Below the pieces are notes generated by a model. That model saw nothing but the letters and a program-made list of their open reading frames with translations. It had not been told where the DNA came from and searched no databases. Below, piece by piece: positions 47,481-58,504 of a DNA stretch of 64,000 bases. Each line of letters starts with the position of its first letter. Position 1 is the stretch's first letter. Where the stretch lies: positions 248,001 to 312,000 of the forward strand of contig JADNRX010000024.1 in assembly GCA_015501595.1 (NCBI GenBank). The letters run 5' to 3'. The DNA is from Hymenopellis radicata (taxonomy: Eukaryota; Basidiomycota; Agaricomycetes; Agaricales; Physalacriaceae). The position numbers were made by a program, and so were the translations under genes.

Positions 47481-47488
47481 CCTGCAGG
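47481..47488. repeat. 8-bp target duplication, left (CCTGCAGG)
   Basis: Identical to 48498-48505 on the other side of the hAT-like element. Confidence 0.85.
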
Positions 47489-48497
47489 TAGACCTGGGCA
47501 AGAGTGTCTGGTGTTTAAGTGTGCACCCGGGTGCACTCGGCACTCACACCCGGGTGTCGAGTGTTTGGCGGTGTCGGGTAGTGTGTTTGCACGGGTGGGT
47601 ACCCGAGTGCGGGTGTCCGGCTTTGGGCCGCGAGTACCCGTGCTCAAACACCCGTGTAAACACTCGGGTATTTACATATATATTTATTGTTAAATTTACA
47701 AATTTTTCTCAAGTTAAACGGGGCCTTGCGGCCCAGAAACGAGGTATCTGTGTCAAATCCGGCGACTCGGGCCGAGATCCGAGAAAGGACGCGTAAGCGT
47801 GCGATCGGGTTCTGTCCTTGCTCTCTCTCTTCCACCACGACTGCCACGACTGACCCGTCGCTCGACCTTGAGTCGGCGACGACGGCGCTCGACATTAGGT
47901 CGGCGTACACTGGCGCTCGACTTTGCGTCGGCGTCGAAAACCAGGAGACGACTTCGTGTCGTCTCCATGGATACCACAGCGACGACTTGGCCACGGACAA
48001 CAAGACGGCAAGGAGGACGACGATGAGAGAGAGAGGATGACACGAGGATGAGGAGGAGAAGGTAGAGGATGAGGAGGATGAGGAGAGGTACGCGTTGAGG
48101 ATGATGCGGCTGGACGACGAGACGTGGCTGGATGACGGGACGACCACGACGCAGACGACGCGTCAATCACCATCACCACCATCACCCACCTCCCCTTCCT
48201 CACACCTCCACATCTCCCACTATCTGCATCATGCCCCGCCGCTGCTCCCCTCGCAATTGCTGGGGGATGCCGACGTGGCATGAGTTTGGAGTGGAGTGAG
48301 GAGGTGGGTGTACCCGTGTACACCCGTCACCACACACGGGTGTCGGTACACTCGGGTGCGTGAAACACCCGCGAATGGGTGCCGCACTCGAGTGCCACAC
48401 TCGGGTGTCACTCGAGTGCGGGTGTCCGGCTCTGAGGCACGAATGACCCGCCCTGCGAGTGCGAGTGCACCCGGGTGGGCACTCGTGCCCAGGTCTA
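47489..48497. mobile_element. hAT-like non-autonomous element, copy 1 (1009 bp)
   Basis: The termini are TAGACCTGGGCAAGAGTG and, inverted, TAGACCTGGGCACGAGTG (17 of 18 match), flanked by the 8-bp duplication CCTGCAGG. Both ends are packed with subterminal repeats of CACCCGGGTG and CACTCGAGTG. The middle is purine-rich (GAGGAT)n and GACGAC words with no transposase. TAG... ends and an 8-bp target site are the hallmark of the hAT superfamily. A second copy lies at 63843 in the opposite orientation, so this is a real, mobilised family. Its transposase must be supplied from elsewhere. Confidence 0.85.
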
Positions 48498-48900
48498 CCT
48501 GCAGGTGCATAAGCATATTACCTGTAGGAGCGTAAGGATGTTACCTATAGGTGTATTCGGACGTTACCTATAGGTGTATTCGAATGTTACCTACAGGTGT
48601 ATTCGAATGTTACCTACAGGTGCTTTCATATGTTACCTACAGGTGCTTTCATATGTTACCTACAGGTGCTTTCATATGTTACCTACAGGTGCTTTCATAT
48701 GTTACCTGTAGGAGCCTAAGGATGCTACCTGTAGGTGTGCTCAAATGTTACCTGTAGGAGTGTTTGGATGTTACCTGTAGGTGCATGTAAGTCTTACCTA
48801 TAGGAGTGGTGGATTATGACCTGTAGGACTGTTCAGAAGTGACCTGCAGGTGCACAAGGATGTTACCTGCAGGAGCACTCAAATACAACCTATAGGTCAT
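48498..48900. repeat. 23-bp minisatellite, array 2
   Basis: About 17 tandem units with the CCTRYAGG core. Within 48543-48700 the unit TTACCTACAGGTGCTTTCATATG (23 bp, split here as TTACCTACAGG + TGCTTTCATATG) is repeated almost exactly. The left border is the hAT-like element, whose target duplication is the repeat core itself. Confidence 0.9.
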
Positions 48901-49891
48901 GAACAGGAGGCTATCTGTACTGGTAGATACTGAGCTCTGCAGCAGCCGGAGGCGGAGCAGCAGGCGCCGCCCACAGCCGGCGGAGCCGGCGTCGACGACA
49001 CCTGCAGGTAGGCTCCGAGAGGCGATCGGAGGCGATCGCCAGTAGGAGCTGCTTTCTGAGTACAACGGAATGGAATGACACACGCCGGGCGCGCTTTATC
49101 TCGTTCACCGACGCCTCAACAGCCCGCAACAGCATTCTCCTCATCTTTCATCTGCTTTACTATTGACTATGCCACCCAGTAACCCTCCGGCAGGATTCCA
49201 TGTGGCCGAGCTATGAAGAACGGTGGAGGGGGGGTTCACGGTCGGGATCTGGGAGAAAGACGAAGAACCTCCCTTCAAAAAAACAACAAATACACTGCAG
49301 GCTTCAGTGCCTCCACGTCTCAGCAAACAGTCACATCTCAAACGCATCCCCCAACATGTCCTCTGCACCGGTCACTTCCTCCCGCCGTGTTCTTCTTGGG
49401 ACAGTACGGTGACCATGCAAGAAGCTAATGCTGAGTGTGGAATGTGGTTATGAGGAAGTATGAGTGTAGTAGAATCCGGTGTAGTCGAGTATCAAATCAT
49501 CATTGGACCTTCCACAACGATGACTCACAGTTAATCCAATCACATCTGGGGAAAGCAAAGGTAAGGTGACATTGGAAGAGTACAGCTATTTAAGAGGCTG
49601 TCAAATGCCATAATGAAACGTAGACGTAGGCATGAACATGATGAAGGGATACAAGGTAAGTAAGGGAAAAGTATTTGTATTATATTTCGAGACTGAGAAT
49701 CGCGATACGCGCAGTGAGCATGCATATGAGTAATATAAGGGTAAATGAATGAAAGAAAAATATCAAACAGAATCAGAGGTGTAGGCGTCCGTGGCCACAT
49801 CCAACACGATCGATGAGTGTGACAGATCACCCCCGGGCCAGCATGGCGATGACATCCGTGTCCGCGTGTCGAGTCGGCGCGTGCAGCGGCG

Positions 49892-50614
49892 ATGCGGGAA
49901 GAAGTGAGAGGTGAGGAAGATGCAGGAAGTACGAGTGAGGTGGCGCACCGAGACTGCACCGACGACGACACCGATGAGGAGGGTAGCGAGCTGGGAGATG
50001 GAGATACCCCTCGTGATGGAGAATCGCATTCTGCGAGCAAGGGCCAAACCCTTGGATTGGTGCGTGGTTTCTACACATTTGGACTACTGAGCTCATCTTT
50101 GGCATAGGTTGCGCCCTTCGGCCGCCACAACCCTTCCTCTCATTCGACTGTCACGCACACGGCAGTTCTTCCCGAGCCATCATCGTCTACGCGTCTCGAC
50201 GACTCCCCTGCGGTTCTTGCGTGTTCACCGACCTCCCTGTCCGCCGCTCACTCCCCATCTCGCCATGCCCAACATATTGCAGGTTCGTGCAGTTCTTCCC
50301 GCCGTCCCAAAGCCCCGGAAAATCCTGGCAAACACTCATCGCCCGCAGGACGGAGTCCGCAGGACGCGCTCGCACTCACGTCAAAGCTCGTCTCGCTCAA
50401 ACCCGTGAAGAAATGCGATGCGCCTGTGTCCGTCCCGTACAATGTAGCTACGGATGCGCCGGTCGACGCGTCGGCATTCACCGTACGCCGTGAGCCGCCT
50501 CCAGGTGCGCGGACATGGCGCCTGCCCGACTATGTGGCTCAGGGATATCGCCATATACGCTGGATTCCTGATGAGGATAGATGGGTTGAAGGAACATGCA
50601 TCCCTGGATGCTGA
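49892..50614 (+). CDS. Orphan gene in the duplicated unit (copy 1, intact)
   Basis: Exons 49892-50059 and 50108-50614 join in phase through a 48-nt GT-AG intron and give about 224 residues: an acidic start (REEVRGEEDAGSTSEVAHRD), a Ser/Pro-rich middle (SSTRLDDSPAVLACSPTSLS) and a more structured end with EPPPGARTWRLPDYVAQGY followed by RHIRWIPDEDRW. The C-terminal part resembles a short conserved domain but I cannot name it. In unit 2 the same gene is cut by a 4.7 kb insertion. An antisense frame (50040-49540, 166 aa) also exists and cannot be excluded. Possibly cargo of a larger element. Confidence 0.5.
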
Positions 50615-51478
50615 AGGGCGTCTGTTGGGGCTTTTGGGAGGCAAGCCAAGTGAGCAGGAATTAAATGGATGGAGAAGTGGAAGGGTACTGGCGCAGCGCG
50701 TAAGAATGCGGGAAGGGGGATGAGTTGGTGGGAAGCGTGGCCGCGTTCAGCTTGTCGAGAAAATTTCCGCCGTAGATCTAGTCTGAAATGATGAAATTAG
50801 TCAATCCAGCAACGTCGACTCTACCATGTCGACGCCGCCAAGAATCTGGCTGAAATAAATAGAAGAATGAGTACGAACCTGCACCATAAATCACGCCATA
50901 CCGCTCTCGAAGCCCACTCACCGGTGGGGCGGATGGCTCTCGTCGATTTCTAGTGGTTGCCGGAGAGCCAGAACATTGTGCTGGACGTGCGCGGGGAAGA
51001 CACAGATGAGAACGACTCCGTTGCTAGGCGAACGACGCCCTAGCAACAGTGTTGGTGACGGTCCTGGGAGGGCGCAATGTCGCGTCGCCGTGTGTCGAGA
51101 GAGATATGGCGGAGATGGCGGTCAGAGGCAAGAACGTTGATGACGCCGGCGTGCTGAGCAAAAGAATCTAATCTTGAGATTAGAATCTTGAAAACCATTG
51201 GCTGCGACCCAAGTCCAAAAACGGACCATTCTCCAAATGGACTTGGGCTTGAAAACCGAACCCAAGCCAAATCGGCGATCGGGCGGACTTGAATTCAAGA
51301 TACGGTGCGCTCGTTTTACGCTAACGCCTGCATTTGGCATCAAAATAAGCCGTAGATAGATTGATATATACTTAATAAACCTCTCTCTCTCCTTCTTTTT
51401 TTCTCCTCTTTTCCCAACTTGAAAAACTTGAAAAACCCCTCGTCTGAACGGACTTAGGTCATAAGCCAAGAAATTGGT
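50615..51478. other. Non-coding part of the duplicated unit
   Basis: Between the orphan gene and the pogo-like element. Short ORFs only. A pyrimidine-rich tract (CTCTCTCTCTCC...) lies at about 51381-51415. It recurs unchanged at 62076-62939. Confidence 0.5.
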
Positions 51479-51776
51479 TACAGTGTATCGGGGCAATTCT
51501 GCACACCAGAATGAATCTTGCAGTTCTAAGGGCACTCACACATGAATGTCCCCAATCTTTAGCATACAAAATGAATAGAATCTATTTTACTTTCAATCTG
51601 TCTCCTCGGATTTTTGTCGAATTAACGATGTGAATTGTGTGGTGCGGATTATGCACGGCAGCTCTAAAACGCGAATCGGGACGATTCTGCACACTGTGAC
51701 GTTGTGTGACATGGACCACGCGACTACCCCACACACCCCGGATGCAGCTCTGATCACGACCACCAGCACCCACGAT

Positions 51777-54099
51777 CTACTCAAATTCCATAGTCTCTTC
51801 GTCGGAACTGTCCTCTGGATCATCAGGACCATTAGGATCTTGCTCTCCACCATCCATCCGGCTCTCATCCGGCTCAGCTCCTGCCACCTCAGCATTCCGG
51901 GAACTGGATGCACCAGAGTTTTTGGGCTTCGCGCCGGGCGCGTCGGGTTTCTTCATCAACTTCGGCTTCTTGGGATGACGGTTTTTGGGAAGGCCCTGCA
52001 TGGTGAGTTCTTTGCACTGATCCTGCCATTTCTGCACCGCTTCCTTGTGCTTTTCCTTGATTCCTGTCCACCACGCGTCGAATTCCTCCCTCTTCTTCTT
52101 CAACTCCTCTCGATCCTCTTTCCGATTCAGCTTCTCTGCCAGTTTGACTGCTTTATCCTCTTCACCTTTCCTCACTGCGTCCCGAATCTCTTTGCTGGTT
52201 AAATGCTGACCCTTTCCATCGACAAACAGCTTGGTTTTGTCCGACTTCTTCTGTGTATCCTTGGCCCACAGCGAGTCCTTCATCCGTACCAACGACATGC
52301 CTTGCACGATTAGTTGGGCTTGACTACCCTCTATCACGTAGTTCTGGGCATCGATGAAGTCTTTGGAGCGCGACAATGACTTTGTCAGCTCGTCTATCCG
52401 CGTTGACATCTGATCTCGAGTCATATACTCGTGCGAGGGAGTGGTGAGTAATGACCAATCAGGTTGAGGAAGAGACGGTAACTTCTGAATGACAGGTTGA
52501 TTGGCTGCAACAAGAGCTGATGCCTGTGTACCGGTAAGTCGAGAGCGGGCTACGAGGAATGACCCGGAGGCTGATGCTGAAAGACCAGCTGTCATAATGC
52601 GCATCCGCTTGCTTGGTGTTTCAAGGAGAGCTGGATCGATATCTTCGTCTCGTACTCGGGATACTCTGGATGGGGTCGCCGGCGTTGATGGAGCTGTTCG
52701 GACCCGATATGTGAGGGCAGTGGTATGTGTCGATGGTGATAGTTCCTGTGCAGATGGCTTATAGGAACGCCATGTAGACACCACCACACGTGCAGGGGAA
52801 GCTAATGTGATGGGAAACAGAGCCGCCGTCGAAGTCTCCTCACTCGGCTTCATCTGTTCGGGCGTAATGATGTTGGGATTGAATGGATGGATGCCAGTAG
52901 CCTCGAAAGCGGCCTTGATGAGATCTGGGGTGAAAGCGCGAAGGTATGCAGCTCCAAATACACCCGCGAAGTCCTCTTTATTAATTCCGCGATGATGCAG
53001 ATTCTCGAACTTGTTGATCTCGGTTTTCCACTCCTCCTTCATCGTTCCAAAACATGCGACATCAAGGCCTTGTAGTGCATGAGTGCAATGTGGTGGATAA
53101 CCGTAGAGCTCGATGTTGTGGAGTGCGCCATACTCGAGAAGGGACGATGTATAGTGGGACCCATGCCCATCAACAAGAAGTGCGCGTACATCGCCATCTG
53201 CTTTATCGCGTGTGGCTGCATCAAAATCCTTCTCGAACCAGCTCCGCCCGAGTGCGCCATCAGTCCAGCCGTTGTCGGAGTATGCAAATCTTGATGATGG
53301 TAAGAACAGGTTGACATTTGATGAATTGAGAACTCACGATGCGCCAGCAACATTGTTTTGATTCCACTTCTTCATGAAGTTCTTGCCTTTGAAGATGATC
53401 GTAGGATGTAGTGCTGTTCCGTCGGCGCATATGGTAACAATGACAGTGACATTTTTCGCGATTTGCAGTGCCTTGTTTGTGTTGTGTTTTCGTTCCGCGA
53501 CGCCCAACAACACGTTGGACACCCTGGTCAGATGGCGGAAAGCCACTCTCGTCCATGCCATAGATATTGTGCGGTTTGATTCCACGGTCGATAAGCTGAC
53601 GTTTAACGAGCTCGAACCATGCTTTGACAACTACGGGATTCAAGGACCGTGCGCGCTGCGTATCGAGAGGCTTGCTCCAGTGAGTTTGAAGGCGAGTGTC
53701 GTGTCGATCTAAGAAGTAGCCAACCCACTCCTCTCCCACGGGAGGCAATCCGTGCACTTCGAGTAGAGCGTTGGCATGAAGTGTGATATTTTTTCGAGTA
53801 AGAGGGATGCCACGGTCTGATGATTGTTCAATGAAGTCAACGAGAACATTTTCCTGAGCAGGTGTGAGGCGTTGTTTTGTAGCTCCGTACTCAACTTGAG
53901 AACGGGTTCCCTTGACACGTCCTGAGAGTGTTCTGTACTTGACATCGAACTCGTCTGCAATAGGACGTAGTCCACGACGCGTCTTCGGAGACTTTAACAG
54001 CTCGTGGTGATACGCAGCCACAGCTTGTGCCATACGCGTCTCCTTGTCTCGGCGCTTTGCTAGATGCTTGACACGGTCGGATTTCGCGTGTTTTGCCAT
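51777..54099 (-). CDS. Pogo/Fot1-type transposase, frame broken once
   Basis: The start MAKHAKSDRVKHLAKRRDKE is followed by a psq-type helix-turn-helix (LRPIADEFDVKYRTLSGRVK), a CENP-B/Tc5 helix-turn-helix (LTRKNITLHANALLEVHGLP) and the DDE_1 catalytic domain: MDESGFPP (first Asp), RALLVDGHGSHYT (second Asp) and ALQGLDVACFG (third Asp, 35 residues later, i.e. DD35D). An intron of 48 nt (about 53293-53340) separates the first two. A long Lys/Glu-rich C-terminal part ends EETMEFE. The frame breaks after HKQGTANRE at a run of five A (about 53454-53458 in + sense); four would restore it, so this copy may be dead or the run miscounted. It cuts and pastes the element. Confidence 0.85.
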
Positions 54100-54256
54100 C
54101 AGAACACGTCGACTCGAAAGGGAATGAGATGTCTAAATGAGGAGATCACGGACACTGCCGTAGGGACCATACACGGCATCTTCTTAACTGTACAGTTCCT
54201 TCGGAAGGTCCCGAACATATATTCCATGCAACATGACAGTGAGACGACTTACAGTC

Positions 54257-54938
54257 ATGTCAAGCATTGATGTATACCATGACATCCCAGACATCTACAA
54301 TGTCGATGAAGGCAAGTGTATTCAGCTTCTTAATCAGACTGGCCCTTACATGCATGACAGGTGGCTTCGTCAACAGATTGCGCGCGCAACGTAAATCTAC
54401 GCGGAATTCTATTGAGACCGACGACATGCCTGAGCTTGTTCCTCAATCCGATGATGAAGATGATGAAGATATCAGAACTCTGTGCGTGTGTACTTAGTAA
54501 TCCAGCTCATTCTCCATTAATACTTATATCCTTCATAGAATTAGGACTACCAACGCGCCGTCGATTGATACCCGAGCCACAGGTGCATGGGCCGCCGATA
54601 TTCCCATTCTTCTCCAACACGCCACTACTGCTGGTCCCGGCATCACTCCCGTCCTTCATCAGTGGCGTAAGACCTGGAATGCCATGTTCGACCTAGCCTG
54701 GATGCTGGGCTTCCAGTCCACCAATCAATGCATGGTCATCAAGGAGCAGCTCGTCTTCATCTTCTCCCAGCTTCGAGAGAAGCAAATCGCAGCCTATCCG
54801 GGCATCATCAATCAGCACGCCGGATGGAAGAGAATGAGACGTGATGGATGGAGAATTGATGTTGGTTCAGGGCACATTGATGTTAGTAGGCCATTCTTGA
54901 CTGTAGATGAGATGGTTGTAGACACGGATTGGATGTAA
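54257..54938 (+). CDS. Second, divergent gene inside the pogo-like transposon
   Basis: Exon 1 MSSIDVYHDIPDIYNVDE uses a GCAAGT donor (GC-AG intron, about 54313-54359), exon 2 GGFVNRLRAQRKSTRN ... EDDEDIRTL and, after a GT-AG intron, exon 3 TGAWAADIPILLQHATTAGP, WRKTWNAMFDLAWMLGFQST, QLVFIFSQLREKQIAAYPGI, ending VVDTDWM. About 190 residues with no family I know. The transposase and this gene are divergent with a 160-bp gap, so they may share a promoter. Most Fot1/pogo elements carry the transposase alone, which makes this a possible accessory protein or captured host exon. Confidence 0.55.
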
Positions 54939-55376
54939 CGCACGCGAAACCTGTTAATGAGCGCGACCGCGTCAGTTGCCTTTTTGGGAATTGTCACGCT
55001 GATCGCATTGGATTGCGTTCAGTGACCGATTCCTCATTTTTACCGTCTGTCGACGTTCTCAGCCTAGAATTTTACCCCAAACTGTTCCTTAGGTAGATAT
55101 ACACCTGGCCCAATATGTAACTGAATTTTTTTTGGCCTTTAATTCGCTTAATTCACGCGATTCAATGTCATACTTTCCTGATTTGGGCTAATTTCACTCT
55201 TGTTTCGGGCATATCTTCGCTTGCCCTTATGGTGGGCACTCCAAAGTCAGACAGAAGCAGGATGAAATAGGATAGAATACATGGATAAAAAAACATCTCA
55301 GCTAAGTTAACATACTCTCAAGATATTGTCCAGTGTGCAGAATTGTACCGGTGTGCAGAATTGCCCCGATACACTG

Positions 55377-55620
55377 TACCTACAGGTGCTTTCATATGTT
55401 ACCTACAGGTGCTTTCATATGTTACCTGTAGGAGCCTAAGGATGCTACCTGTAGGTGTGCTCAAATGTTACCTGTAGGAGTGTTTGGATGTTACCTGTAG
55501 GTGCATGTAAGTCTTACCTATAGGAGTGGTGGATTATGACCTGTAGGACTGTTCAGAAGTGACCTGCAGGTGCACAAGGATGTTACCTGCAGGAGCACTC
55601 AAATACAACCTATAGGTCAT
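55377..55620. repeat. 23-bp minisatellite, array 3
   Basis: About 10 units identical to 48657-48900; it is the start of duplication unit 2. Confidence 0.9.
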
Positions 55621-56874
55621 GAACAGGAGGCTATCTGTACTGGTAGATACTGAGCTCTGCAGCAGCCGGAGGCGGAGCAGCAGGCGCCGCCCACAGCCGG
55701 CGGAGCCGGCGTCGACGACACCTGCAGGTAGGCTCCGAGAGGCGATCGGAGGCGATCGCCAGTAGGAGCTGCTTTCTGAGTACAACGGAATGGAATGACA
55801 CACGCCGGGCGCGCTTTATCTCGTTCACCGACGCCTCAACAGCCCGCAACAGCATTCTCCTCATCTTTCATCTGCTTTACTATTGACTATGCCACCCAGT
55901 AACCCTCCGGCAGGATTCCATGTGGCCGAGCTATGAAGAACGGTGGAGGGGGGGTTCACGGTCGGGATCTGGGAGAAAGACGAAGAACCTCCCTTCAAAA
56001 AAACAACAAATACACTGCAGGCTTCAGTGCCTCCACGTCTCAGCAAACAGTCACATCTCAAACGCATCCCCCAACATGTCCTCTGCACCGGTCACTTCCT
56101 CCCGCCGTGTTCTTCTTGGGACAGTACGGTGACCATGCAAGAAGCTAATGCTGAGTGTGGAATGTGGTTATGAGGAAGTATGAGTGTAGTAGAATCCGGT
56201 GTAGTCGAGTATCAAATCATCATTGGACCTTCCACAACGATGACTCACAGTTAATCCAATCACATCTGGGGAAAGCAAAGGTAAGGTGACATTGGAAGAG
56301 TACAGCTATTTAAGAGGCTGTCAAATGCCATAATGAAACGTAGACGTAGGCATGAACATGATGAAGGGATACAAGGTAAGTAAGGGAAAAGTATTTGTAT
56401 TATATTTCGAGACTGAGAATCGCGATACGCGCAGTGAGCATGCATATGAGTAATATAAGGGTAAATGAATGAAAGAAAAATATCAAACAGAATCAGAGGT
56501 GTAGGCGTCCGTGGCCACATCCAACACGATCGATGAGTGTGACAGATCACCCCCGGGCCAGCATGGCGATGACATCCGTGTCCGCGTGTCGAGTCGGCGC
56601 GTGCAGCGGCGATGCGGGAAGAAGTGAGAGGTGAGGAAGATGCAGGAAGTACGAGTGAGGTGGCGCACCGAGACTGCACCGACGACGACACCGATGAGGA
56701 GGGTAGCGAGCTGGGAGATGGAGATACCCCTCGTGATGGAGAATCGCATTCTGCGAGCAAGGGCCAAACCCTTGGATTGGTGCGTGGTTTCTACACATTT
56801 GGACTACTGAGCTCATCTTTGGCATAGGTTGCGCCCTTCGGCCGCCACAACCCTTCCTCTCATTCGACTGTCAC

Positions 56875-56879
56875 GCACA
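56875..56879. repeat. 5-bp target duplication GCACA, left
   Basis: Present once in unit 1 (50155-50159) and twice in unit 2 (here and 61616-61620). Confidence 0.8.
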
Positions 56880-57560
56880 TCAGGAAACCGCTTTTAGCCT
56901 CAATGTGCCTCAACACACAGACATTTACTTGAGGCTCTTGAGGTGTGTATGGGCTCTCAAGACTGTTAAGATGCCTTAAAGGCATAGCATCATGCCTTAA
57001 TACACTTCGAGCAGCCTTAAGCTGCCTTGAGAATCAGTGTCCGGCGACAATTGCTTTAGAATGAACAGAGGCAACTTAAGATAGTACTCACCCGTATGAC
57101 ATACTTGAGGAACATCAAGACACATCGAAGCAGGCACTCACACCGTTAAGGACTTTTAAGTTGGCTTGGGGGAATATGAGTAAGACCCAACAATATCGGT
57201 CATTCATGGTGTTTGATGGAGGATCGTGCATCTCGGCGATGTAGGGATGGATGGGCGACGACATCGAGGCTGAGGTGTGCCCGACATGACTAGACTCGAG
57301 GGCATCGGCGAGCAGGCATTCATCGTGCACAGACCACGCTGACAATGGAGGAGACTATTTCGCCGAGGCGACGCACTGTGCAAGTGCACAGTGGTCAGAC
57401 CCCGTTCGAAAACACCCAGGTGAGCTCTGTGCAAGACGCAGACTGCCGCGGTGAATGAGAGCCACAAGCTGAAGTTCGCAGGGTAGATATTGCTTTTGCA
57501 GTCCAGAATGTCGCTTTGGGAATCTGGACGACGTCGGTGGAGCTGCCAGGCCGTGGAGGT

Positions 57561-57998
57561 CTGCACAGAATCGACGACTACGGGCTTCGTGTTGACGCCA
57601 TCGGCTTCGATGACTGTTAATTGGTGACCATCAATGGAGAATACCCAGTTCGGATCGCAAGACATGGCGATGAGACGAAGACGGTAGCGTAGACCCTTGA
57701 TAACTGTGAGTCTAAAGAGGTCAGTCGGAGGCTATCGAGGGTGTAAATGGATAGGCATAGAATATCAACAACGACTACTCACACCGCCTGTGTGACGTCC
57801 TTTGCCTGAGAGCAAAACGTAAGATTAACGAGACTCTTTTCGGTATTGCAAGCTTCTGACGGACCGTTGATGAGCGTTGAATCAAATATTGAAATAGGGG
57901 AAGCTTCAGGCGAGGGAGTATGATACCTGCCAAACGGGTAAGAGGAGCTGATGAATAACTGAATTCGACCAACCAGTCAGAGAGCGTAATAATCGTGA
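57561..57998 (-). pseudogene. Captured laccase (multicopper oxidase) gene fragment with introns
   Basis: Three introns with correct phase (about 57922-57967, 57810-57857, 57700-57760) give IITLSDWYHTPSPEASPI then [37 protein letters not shown] and [20 protein letters not shown] followed by [10 protein letters not shown]. This is the second cupredoxin domain of a basidiomycete laccase. Homology stops abruptly after DSVQ, where relatives have IFAGQRYSF. None of the four copper-ligand motifs is included, so it cannot be an active enzyme. Retained introns show capture from genomic DNA. Confidence 0.85.
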
Positions 57999-58504
57999 AT
58001 TCTTGATCAAATTAGACTGGAAAAAGTGCATGGGAAGGACGCGCCTACGACGCCGTGCAGCTCAATATGTGTGCCAAAAGCCTGCCAGTCGCGATGCGAC
58101 CCGCGCGAGCGCAACGTCAAATCCGGTGGCTTCGCAGAGCAACGCCTTGTCGGAGCATCCACCACGGACAGCATCCAGCCCAAGCGCCCGAGTACAATCC
58201 GACGCTTCTGGGTGGCGTGACGGATGATGCCTATGTCGCGAGATGCTGTGCCAACGAAAGAAGTTCTCCGAGAAGACGAGCGCCGTAGTCGCTATACGTT
58301 GGAGGCGCCGAGACCGCTGTTTCCTGGATATGCTGCAAGAGCTTAGGCGTCGTTGCTGGCAGTGGCGGTCTTTGAAACGGGCCTACGCAAGTTGTCGTCC
58401 CGCTGACGCATAGAACGAGCAAAATGAGACGAGTTTAGGAGGTGCGGCGGAGGCTGCGAGAAATTAAGATAATGCAGGCATAGAGGAAATAAAGACACAC
58501 ATAG

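Larger units (their letters stand above)
48657..55376. repeat. Tandem segmental duplication, unit 1 (6720 bp, intact)
   Basis: Contains the end of minisatellite array 2, an orphan gene at 49892-50614 and the whole pogo-like transposon. Bases 48657-50159 recur at 55377-56879 and bases 50155-52381 recur at 61616-63842. Identity is near 100% (only a handful of substitutions seen, e.g. near 50277, 50696 and 50814), so the duplication is recent. Unit 2 follows directly. Confidence 0.9.
51481..55376. mobile_element. Pogo/Fot1-like DNA transposon (Tc1-mariner superfamily), 3896 bp
   Basis: A perfect 27-bp terminal inverted repeat (51481-51507 and 55350-55376, beginning CAGTGTATCGGGGCAATTCT) is flanked by TA on both sides (51479-51480, 55377-55378), the diagnostic target site. 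The words ATTCTGCACAC are repeated just inside both ends. It encodes a CENP-B/pogo-type transposase on the minus strand and a second, divergent gene on the plus strand. It is inserted at the junction between the duplicated unit and a minisatellite repeat. Confidence 0.92.

Noticed and set aside
47489..48497. TA target duplication as in Tc1/mariner for the 1-kb element
   Set aside because: The TA would lie inside the TAGACC termini; copy 2 is preceded by CAATGACT and its empty site has no TA at that place, so an 8-bp target fits both copies.
48498..48900. CRISPR-like regular repeat array
   Set aside because: Spacers are nearly identical, the unit is 23 bp and the genome is eukaryotic; it is a minisatellite.
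57204..57560. Continuation of the laccase fragment past DSVQ
   Set aside because: The open frame continues (153-aa ORF) but has no laccase features after the break, so it belongs to other sequence.
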